Shown: positions 56,379 to 64,000 of the stretch, in pieces
Layout of the letters: each line of letters opens with the position of its first letter
How positions within the stretch are numbered: the stretch's first letter is position 1
Assembly: GCA_030533445.1 (NCBI GenBank)
Contig: CM060065.1
Location: 51,796,964 to 51,860,963, forward strand
From: Cyprinodon diabolis
Lineage: Eukaryota; Chordata; Actinopteri; Cyprinodontiformes; Cyprinodontidae
DNA length: 64,000 nucleotides
Direction of reading: 5' to 3'
Position numbers and translations under genes: made by a program
The notes under the pieces: model-generated
The model's input: only the letters and a program-made list of their open reading frames with translations
Told to the model about the DNA's origin: nothing
Database searches by the model: none

Positions 56379-57235
56379 TAGAGGTGTAAATCAAATCCAT
56401 CATGGCGATCCGATTCAGTATCGATTTCCTGACCCAACAATTCAAATATTTCCGATACTCAAGAATACACTTCCATTCGATTAATCGGTTAATTTTTTTT
56501 TTTTTTTTTTGCACCTTACAGGCTAAACAAAGTTTCAAGTTTGAAATAAATCAATGAAAGCTGTAATATCGTTATGCATTTTTTTTTTTAGAAACAACAG
56601 CAAATAACAGAAGTAGAAAAGTTGCATTAAAAAATACGGCAAAAATCCTGCAGAAAATCAGTGCATTGAGAGCAATGCACTGATTTTCGCCCCCTCCACA
56701 GACGCTCCGCTGCTCCTCTCCCTAATTGTAGCTGACCGCAGACAGGAGGCCGGCTTGTTTTGTTTTTATGACCGCAATTGCAGAAAACAACTCGTGAAGT
56801 TTGACCCGCTAGAAGAGCAAGGTGCACGAGAACGCTGGGACCCTTTTTCCACCTGGATCTCCGCTCTTTTTGGCCCTCATGTCCCTCCGTCGTCGGACTA
56901 AACTCGCCCCCACTTCCTCGCCGCCTCGGCCGTATCTAGACCCACAGCGTGTAGGACAGACCACGCTTCAGTATTGAGCATAAATCAAAAATGTCTGCAT
57001 CAAGCTCACTGCGGCACACTGCTGTAAGAGTATAACCAGGAAGCGAGGTAGGAGGGCAAAATAGGTTTAGCGCCACCGCAGCACGGGAGGAGAATTACGC
57101 CCAGGAGCAAATGGATAAAAATAGACCGGAGGAAAAAAAAAACATGAATGATTATCTTGCGGACGTGTCGATGCATCGGATCGTCAGCTGTTGGATCGAT
57201 GCATCGATACAAAACGATTATTATTTACACCCCTA
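56379..57235. mobile_element. hAT-like element (TAGAGGTGTAAATC family)
   Basis: Ends TAGAGGTGTAAATC and TTATTTACACCCCTA with ATCGATGCATCGAT near the right end, about 857 bp. It contains GGCCCTCATGTCCCTCC and CGCCTCGGCCGTATCTAGAC blocks shared with 425-1790. The host is a LINE tail. A clear TSD is not visible. No ORF. Confidence 0.78.
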
Positions 57236-57299
57236 ATAAGGATTAAGGTGCAAGTGTACATATATCACACACAATGAAAAATAAACAAAAAAATAAATA

Positions 57300-58312
57300 A
57301 AAAATAAGAAATAAAATAAAAAATAAAAGGGACATTTGTTGGACATTTGTTTAAAGGACTATGCAGAAAAAATTTGATTTCTGAAAATTTATCTGAATTT
57401 AGAGTCAAGACCTACCAAGTGACCTTAATAAAATGTTATGGAGTTTTAATTTCTAAAGAAATATTTGCTGTTTTCTGTTTTACTGACCTGGAAGCAAGAC
57501 GGACTTACCTTTCATGAGATGATGCCTCTGTAGGTATCACCCACAGCTACCACTTCTAAGGGTAATTCTCCTCTTTAGGAAGGCCGAACAAACTCTGAAG
57601 CCTCTTGAAGCAAAAACCACAATTTCACAACTTGGACATTATCCAAAGCTAAGAAAACAGAATAATAATTCTCATTCTGCAAGTAGGTGCTAAAAGACTC
57701 ATCTTTGAGCAGAAATGACCATGCTATGTCCAAAATCTACGCTCACTATTCTGAGAAAGGGGTTTGTGTTGTTTCATGGAGAGCCATGGTTTGGTGAAGG
57801 TAGACGCGTCCTGGAGGAGAGCGGCTAATCGCTGCTCTATGTAGCGCTGTTAAGGCCACTCGTTCTTCCAGAACAGGAAGGCTCTGCTGCTCACTTTTAT
57901 AAGGATTACTCAGATATGCTTGAATAGCAATAAAATTAGACATGATTTTGGTAAAGGAAATCCATGATTACATCATTAATAGCTCAAGAAGTGAGTTTGT
58001 TTGTTGTAGGTCCTTTAAGCTTTTGACTTTAATCCAGGAAATCCAGGTATGAATGAAGGAAATCCAGATGTATCCTAAAATAAGGGAGCAGCTGAAAGGA
58101 GTCTTAAAGTCAGATGTGTCGTAATTCACAGTAACACATGAAATCATCCATCCACCCATGATGGCTGGATAGAAAATCTCTACCTCAGCTTTGACACATG
58201 TACCACCCAACCCTGCCCTGTTCACTCTACACCCATTTCCCTTTTTTATGTTCTGCTTTATTCGTATCATGACAATACTGCTTCCTCTGGTGCATTATAT
58301 ATATATAATATA
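57300..58312. other. No gene recognised
   Basis: AT-rich sequence with chance frames only. Confidence 0.45.
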
Positions 58313-58320
58313 GCGTAATG

Positions 58321-58642
58321 CAGGGGTCCCCAACCTTTTTTAAACTGAGAGCTACTTCATCGGTACCGTGTCACGTGAAGGGGCTACCAATACTGACCTT
58401 TGATCTACAAGGGTCAGCGCTTACCACTAAACATATTTGCAATGCTTTATTTAATTTAAATATTCTCATTTTTTAATCTGTAGAAGTGTCAGTGTGATTA
58501 CAAAAGTAGAGCAACAGACCAAAATAACCTTTTAGAGGCAGCTCACTGGAAGGTTGTGCTATTTTTAGAACAGGCTTGAGGGCACCACATGCAGTCCTTG
58601 TGGGCTACCTGGTGCCTGTGGGCACCATGTTGGTGACCCATG
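58321..58642. mobile_element. hAT/Charlie-like MITE
   Basis: The left end CAGGGGTCCCCAACC pairs with GTTGGTGACCCATG at the right, about 322 bp. GAGAGCTACTTC and GGGCTACC words near the ends are typical of this MITE type. The flanking 8-mers do not match convincingly. Confidence 0.65.
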
Positions 58643-58669
58643 GCGCCAAAGTGCAAATTGCGAAACATG

Positions 58670-59430
58670 GATTCTAACCACATTTCATCTCAAAGCATTT
58701 AATTGAGATAATTAAATCAGACCATCAAGTCAGATAAGTTCAAGTTTTCTATCTAAAGAAAACCAGCTAATTGCATCCTTTGTAGGAGATGCTTCTCTCA
58801 GATGAGTATCTGGCAATGTTCGCTTGCATTATGCCGTTGACTGTGCAGCATCCCTCACACCCAGCATGCATGCAGTGACGGTGGCAAGACAAAAAGTCCC
58901 TTTTAATTGAAAGAAACCTACCAAGGCCGCCCGGCGGTTGAAGAAAAAGAAGAGAGAACAGACAAACAAAACAGGCATAGAAGCACTTAGCTAAGATACT
59001 TCCTATGTTAGTAAAGGTAATGGCAAACTAGCTCCACAGATTGCTAAACTCTTTAGCAGATGACCACTGAGCCAGTTTTAATATTAAAAAGGATAAGGGT
59101 ACATTAAAAGTTAGTCACATTAAAAGCTGAACCCAAAGTTATGTCTAGAAGCAAAAAAGGACTAAACACTGAAGAACAGGCCCAACTCTATCATCTGTAA
59201 TCGGTGTTGATGGCATCAGCACAGCTGATTTTTCTCTCCAGGATGGAGTCACAGCCAAACAGGAACAAACCAGACGAAGCTACTATGACAAGAGGAAGAA
59301 CATAAAGTTATGAGGGAGGCTAACAAATACTGCAGAATGGGAGATTAGAGAAAGAATGAAGCAGAATGAGGAAAAGCGTTTCCTTTGTCCTCCAGCATCC
59401 TAAGCCTATAGTAGCATACGCTATTGTGAC
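58670..59430 (-). mobile_element. L2-type LINE 3' UTR, old copy
   Basis: Diverged match to the L2 3' UTRs (CATTTCATCTCAAAGCATTT, TTTTCTATCTAAAGAAAACC, TTTCTCTCCAGGATGGAGTC, AGAATGAAGCAGAATGAGGA), with about 100 bp of extra sequence near 58960-59100. No coding remnant. Confidence 0.75.
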
Positions 59431-59434
59431 TTTT

Positions 59435-60257
59435 AAATAGGAATTAAAGTATTCAAGCTTCATAGAACAGAGTTAAGCTTTATTAAAAAATATATGAAAC
59501 TTTTTGGTAATATTCTTTTATATAGAAAACATTTTTACACAACATCAAATTAAAACAAATTTAACCTAATGACACACTATATAGGAGCTTGGTTCCAATT
59601 ATCTTTACATTGAAAACAATAAAATAGACATAGTAAAACTATTTTAGCTCATAGTGAATAAAAATTAAACTAATTATCTCTAGCAAAACCGACGGATGCC
59701 CTCCTTATCTCAGGTGTGAAACTGTTTAATTTGCGTTTTGTAGAATGTCATTTTGAATAAAAACAGCCTGTTTTCACTGAGCTGTATAAAGCTGTTTCTT
59801 TTCTTTAAATAAAATTAGCTAAAGGCTGGTAGAGAGAAGGAACACCAGATGCATGTGCGCTCATTTCTGCGTTAAAGGGAAGGCCTGTTTCCATTGATAA
59901 GAGGTCCTTGTGTGTATTTTGAGCCTGAGCTCATTTGTATTCTGCGATATCAGAGCACAGATAGCGGGCCAGGGAGCGGGATACGAATCTTATCATGAAA
60001 AAGGTGTTGTGTTATGTCAAATCTGAGCAACCACAGGACTCTTTTTTTGTTTTATTCAGGAAGTGTGTCTGCACATGAAGTCGGAGTTTCATTAGATTTG
60101 CATTCTTGTAGTCAGGAACTGACCTTTTTTATTTGACCCTGCAGCTGATGAGTTTCCACTTTATATGTATTTGCTGAGTACTTGTTCACTCAAGAATAAA
60201 GGATATATTTGTTCCACTTTTCTAAATACATTTCACTTTTTCGCTTCTCTTTCACAG
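59435..60257. other. Sequence upstream of the signal-peptide exon
   Basis: No repeats recognised. The final TTTCGCTTCTCTTTCACAG at 60239-60257 is a strong splice acceptor with a pyrimidine tract. Confidence 0.55.
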
Positions 60258-60330
60258 CTGGCAACCATGAAGGGCCGAATGGCAGATCGTCTAAAGATGG
60301 GAGTTTTTATCATCATGCTCCTGTCAGTTG
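60258..60330 (+). CDS. First coding exon of an unidentified secreted or membrane protein
   Basis: The exon follows a TTCTCTTTCACAG acceptor, carries nine bases of 5' UTR (CTGGCAACC, a fair Kozak context), an ATG at 60267, and 21 codons plus one base before the consensus donor GTAAGA at 60331. It encodes a basic stretch then a hydrophobic core (MADRLKMGVFIIMLLSV), so a signal peptide or signal anchor. Phase 1 at the end is usual for a leader exon joined to an extracellular module. In-frame Met residues at 5 and 11 could also start. A non-coding exon must lie upstream; the candidate at 34340-34501 fits in strand and splice logic. Downstream exons were not found before the window ends. I do not recognise the gene. 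Confidence 0.6.
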
Positions 60331-60534
60331 GTAAGATAAATCCACTCTTAGACCACACCCTCCCCTGTAGGGAACTTGTTTATTAATAGGCCAGATAACT
60401 GTGGCTCAGTGTTCTTCTGCATTAAGGATTTATTTACACTGACAAAAAAAAAATAAAAAATGCCTAAAGAAAATGAAAAAACTATATTCGGTATCTTTGT
60501 CCTGGATAAGAAAGGTTCAAATACTAACATTTGT

Positions 60535-61013
60535 AGGGCCCTATAAAATTTAAATTCCGTATTCTATTCCGTAATATATTTTCCCAAATTCCGTTTTTTC
60601 TGTTTTATGTATGTATTTTTTGCGCTTCCAATCAATGGAATGTTGACAAAACTTGCAAAACAATAGTTCACCTGACACGTAAAAGTCACGAGGGAACTGC
60701 TTGCCTCTACTCAGGGCTTAGCGTCGTGTTTGTCAACTTTTTCGCCGAAAGCGGAGCTGTGGAGAGCCGCTTCGCCATTTTTTTCAATGTTTTGATGGGG
60801 GAGGGTGAGCGGAAATTACGGAGCGGGAGGGGTTGTGTCGCCCAGATTTGTGTCCCCCTGTGTGCATTTCCCCCCGACGTACGTTCTTCTCCCGCACAAA
60901 AACAGAATTTCATTTCATATGTAGAAATTCCACATTTACACTAGATTCCGCGTTAATTTGCCAATTCTGCGATTCCGTCCGCGATTCCATGATCGCAGAA
61001 ATTATAGGGCCCT
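60535..61013. mobile_element. hAT-type MITE (AGGGCCCTATAA family)
   Basis: Ends AGGGCCCTATAA and TTATAGGGCCCT, 479 bp, with perfect ACATTTGT duplications at 60527-60534 and 61014-61021. GCGATTCCG and AAATTCCG motifs recur inside. It is inserted in the intron just after the leader exon, at the edge of the LTR-like unit that starts at 61019. Confidence 0.94.
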
Positions 61014-61018
61014 ACATT

Positions 61019-61575
61019 TGTCATGACTTAGAACAAAGGACTCAGTATTCAAGGCGAGACAGACAGTGGGATTATTCAAAAAGTGCTTGTTAAAAACCAG
61101 CGGATCAGAGTAGCAGTTGCTAGGGCGTCTAAGGCAGGATACTCTGCAGGAGAGAAACAAAGGTAAGTGACCACGATAATCTGATGGAAGATGATTATGA
61201 ACGCATGAGTGGAGTTCAGTCCGTGCCAAGAGAACGAGGAAGGATCCAGCCGGCGCCGCCCAGAGCGTCCCCGATGATGCATGCAGGAGTTTGAAGCCAG
61301 ACCAGGCAAACAGATCAGAACAGGAACAGGCAGGCTCAGTGGTTGAGAGGCAGAACAGGTCCGGTTCAGGAAATAAGAAATGCCAAGGAACTCAGAAAAC
61401 ACTCTAACCACTGGCTAGAGAGAACAAGATGATCTGGCCCTGATAACTGGTTTCAAACACCTTAAATAGAGGCAGGAGCAGGTGGATCAGATGAGTAGTG
61501 ATTAAAAAATGGCCAGAGTTAGACAGGTGAATAAAAGGAATAATTAAGCCAGTCATCAACTCCAAGATCATGACA
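61019..61575 (-). mobile_element. Probable solo LTR, minus orientation
   Basis: Begins TGTCATGACTTAG and ends AGATCATGACA; on the minus strand a TATTTAAGG box lies near 61467 and tract style resembles the other LTRs. No matching 5 bp duplication was found (ACATT left, ATCTC right), so LTR status is provisional. Confidence 0.5.
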
Positions 61576-61579
61576 ATCT

Positions 61580-62320
61580 CATTTGTACTCATTGAATTAG
61601 AACAACAAAGTATCTCTTTTATTCCAGTTAAACCTGTGCTTTCTTCATATATACTGATATAAAATATCTATGTTTGTATTAATGACTGCGGGCCACTTAC
61701 AAACTAAAAACCATTTAAGAACAGAACGGTTTAGCTGTGTAGACTGATCACCTAATAGTTGTACAGAAGACAATCATAGGCCACATCACTCAACAGGTTT
61801 TTAGGCCTAATTCTGTTTTTCTTTCTTTTTTACCTGAAATACGGTCTTTTAGGCCTGGTCTGTCTCTCTCTTAATGAAATAGAACTGTTATCAGACTTTA
61901 AATGGTTCAGGACATCACAACGACCCACAGGCACAGAATAATGTAGACACCACAAGGCAGTGCACTTTTGCCACTTTTCTTTGTAGAAAGAAAAACCTGA
62001 TGGTGGATGCTGGCCGTTTGTGTGTTGTAAGACTTTTCCACTATTTGAGTCGAAAGTATCATAAATACAAAACAACAACGAAAAGAAAAGGTAGAACAAG
62101 CCAGCCCAACTCATAGCAATGGCCGAATTAATTAAAAAAAGTTAATAATGTTAAAAACAATCCACTGGACTTTGTTTTCCAAGTTTGAAGACATTTAGCT
62201 TCCCATCTAGGAAGCTTTTTCAATTAAAAATGTCTGGATTAGCGTTGACTTCAAGGTTTTTATACCACAGCCCAACAAAACCTTGTTATGGCTTAGAAAA
62301 CATGCAAATTGAACCAATAG
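61580..62320. other. No gene recognised
   Basis: AT-rich intronic-type sequence. Confidence 0.45.
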
Positions 62321-62324
62321 AATT

Positions 62325-62855
62325 AACCTGACTCCACCAGATGGATTTGCTCCGCATATCCATCTGGAAACCTTCCATTTAAGTAATTTTGGGAAGGGGT
62401 GAAAATACTGGTTAGCTGATTGGCCTATGTTGGTGATAGACGGGCAAAATAAACCAATCAGATCAACGAAGCATATGACGTACTAACAGAGCGACGACGA
62501 AGAGGAGCCAATTGATAGATCAAACTCTTGCCGAAACCAGTCGGGAGAAGAGCAAAAACATCTTTTCCTGTGAGAAAAGCCTCCAGAGCAGTGTTTTGCT
62601 CTTCTTTCAGTGAAGAAATACTCTGTAATTCCGATAAAACTTGCTCGATAGCCACGCTAATGCTAGTTTCATCGGCTGAAGCCGCCATGTTCTTTAGACT
62701 GAACTGTCGTGCTTCTCGTTGCGTCACACCTCAACCCGCCTCAAAGCCAATGCTGATTGGACGTTCGTTTGGTGAACGGCTCCAAATTTCTTCCAGACTG
62801 ATCTGCGAGTGAAATCTTGAAAGCTTGCGAGATCGGGATGGTCTCACGAGGCTAC
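62325..62855 (-). mobile_element. Transposon-like element with RecQ-type helicase start
   Basis: Read on the minus strand the unit starts GTAGCCTCGTGAGACCATCC, carries the beginning of a helicase ORF and ends shortly after a hairpin (CCAGATGGAT / ATCCATCTGG at 62337-62367). I take it as a deleted copy of a larger element. Superfamily is uncertain and no TSD is visible. Confidence 0.55.
62458..62727 (-). pseudogene. RecQ-like helicase N-terminal fragment
   Basis: The frame encodes 89 residues from the ATG at 62725-62727. Residues 40-48 (LKEEQNTAL) match the Q/motif 0 region of RecQ-type superfamily 2 helicases, and residues 60-73 (LLPTGFGKSLIYQL) contain the Walker A motif, here GFGKS. After residue 75 the similarity stops and the frame ends, so DEAH and later motifs are absent. 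It lies inside a repeat-like unit and is probably a transposon-borne helicase piece, not a host recq gene; a processed host-gene fragment is the alternative. Confidence 0.7.
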
Positions 62856-62859
62856 AATA

Positions 62860-63530
62860 GAATAGCTCAACCCGTTAGTAATGGGGAGTTGTTGAGTTCA
62901 TTGTTGACCTGTAAAACCCGGTGCTGGCCTCTGCCTCTGGAAAGGGAATCGTTAGGGTAACTGTTGGCCTTGCTGACCAGGCAAGATGTTTTAATCCCCT
63001 GCATAGCGATGGAGTTGAGATAATAGCGGGAAGGAAACATCTTCAAACTTTTTTTTTAAATGACTATGACCTGGATGACTGAGATATCCCTCACCAGCAT
63101 AGGCTGACTTAATGGAGTTGGTACTTCACAGAAGTCTTTTTTTGTTGTCTAGTGGGTAAAAAACTATTTTTTCAAGAAAAGAAGGATTTTTTCAAGAAAA
63201 GAAGGATTTGTGAAAGAAATCTTCCAATCTGAGCTTATTTTGTGTAGAAGGTGTGGTGGCTTTCACATGCTCTGAGTCAGCTCTGCTGACACAGGAGGTT
63301 TCTCTTTGACCTCGGAGCTGTTTCCAATGGTGGAAGGAGTATTTTAAGGGTCAGCACATCACAGACAACTAAAGTCATCTGCTAAATGAACTCTTGTTCC
63401 TTAAATAAGAGTTCACGCTTGTTACAGAGATGTGTAGAAATGACCAAGCCCTGTAGGTGGGTGGGGGTCTGATCGGACTAAGGCCAAATTATCCTCTGTT
63501 TATTTTTTTTTCTTCTAATATTTCCTGCTT
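62860..63530. other. No gene; small tandem duplication
   Basis: A 20 bp unit TTTTTTCAAGAAAAGAAGGA is repeated exactly twice at 63167-63206. Nothing else is supported. Confidence 0.55.
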
Positions 63531-63537
63531 TTCATTG

Positions 63538-63798
63538 CACTGCAAAACAGTCTGAAATTAGGTAAAAATTTCTTAAATCAAGTCTATTTAGCCTTAATTT
63601 GAGCAGGTAAATAAGATAGTTTGCCAATTAAATGAGTATTTTTACACTTAAAATAAGACAATGCAATTGATTTTTCTTAATTCAAATGTAAATCGTCTTG
63701 TTCCATTGGCAAAGTGTTTCATTTACCTCCTCAACTTAGGATAAAATGCACTTATTTTAAGAAAAAATGACTTATTTAGATTTAAATTTTTTGCAGTG
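63538..63798. mobile_element. CACTG-ended MITE, copy K
   Basis: 261 bp, ends CACTGCAAAACAG and TTTTTTGCAGTG, TG on both sides as 2 bp TSD, same orientation as copy A. It lacks about 30 bp in the centre. Confidence 0.86.
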
Positions 63799-64000
63799 TG
63801 GTATTTGTGACATTATTTTCAACGCAGTGTCGAAAATAGTTCCTGTATTGAGAATTTTGTTGTATTCTGAGGAAAAGAACCTTGGTAGTTCTCTGACTTG
63901 CCTGATCTATTACAGTAAATGTTTTGGTCATTTCTTTTAGTAAAAAAATCTTTTACACAAACTGCTTGTCTGAAAGTGATTGAATAGGAATGAAGCACTT

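Noticed and set aside
1..64000. tRNA, rRNA, CRISPR arrays, bacterial-type operons
   Set aside because: No cloverleaf, A/B box pair, direct-repeat/spacer array or compact coding layout was seen; the sequence is eukaryotic.

Overview
This window looks like AT-rich teleost fish nuclear DNA. It has vertebrate-type short exons with GT-AG junctions, long introns, L2-type LINE tails, an intact fish-type Tc1 element, hAT and CACTG-ended miniature transposons, and solo LTRs. A percomorph (possibly a killifish or livebearer relative) would fit the repeat style, but that is a guess.

Host genes are few. Positions 1-5914 carry the last four coding exons of syap1 (synapse-associated protein 1) on the + strand, about 141 C-terminal residues, followed by a 3' UTR with two AATAAA signals near 6374 and 6497. 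A GC-rich, TATA-less patch with three TTCCGG cores and a splice donor at 34502 looks like the promoter and non-coding first exon of another gene. A clean + strand exon at 60258-60330 starts a secreted or membrane protein (ATG at 60267, hydrophobic leader, donor at 60331). The two may belong to one gene with a roughly 25.8 kb intron. A weaker candidate mini-gene sits at 30494-30711. No RNA genes were recognised.

The rest is mostly transposable elements, many nested, and target-site duplications (TSDs) make the insertion order readable. (1) 43.6-45.9 kb: a 1,248 bp Tc1 element with an intact DD34E transposase lies in an L2 copy (TSD GAATAAT), which lies in a hAT-type MITE. (2) 9.2-11.3 kb: an L2 is split by a THAP-domain transposon whose THAP exon is split by a CACTG MITE; removing the MITE and one copy of its 2 bp TSD leaves the exon in frame. 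(3) 13.0-14.7 kb: a hAT relic holds a CACTG MITE and an L2. (4) 49.35-51.06 kb: a hAT relic with a BED zinc-finger coding remnant holds another hAT MITE. (5) 52.13-52.97 kb: one hAT MITE inside another, both with perfect 8 bp TSDs. Two related solo LTRs (23.7 and 27.0 kb, opposite strands) record LTR-LTR recombination, and a third, less certain LTR lies at 61.0 kb beside a hAT MITE.

Repeat families were named from protein motifs, terminal repeats and TSDs read directly from the sequence. Family names for non-coding repeats are inferences without a database search. Edges given without a TSD are approximate.
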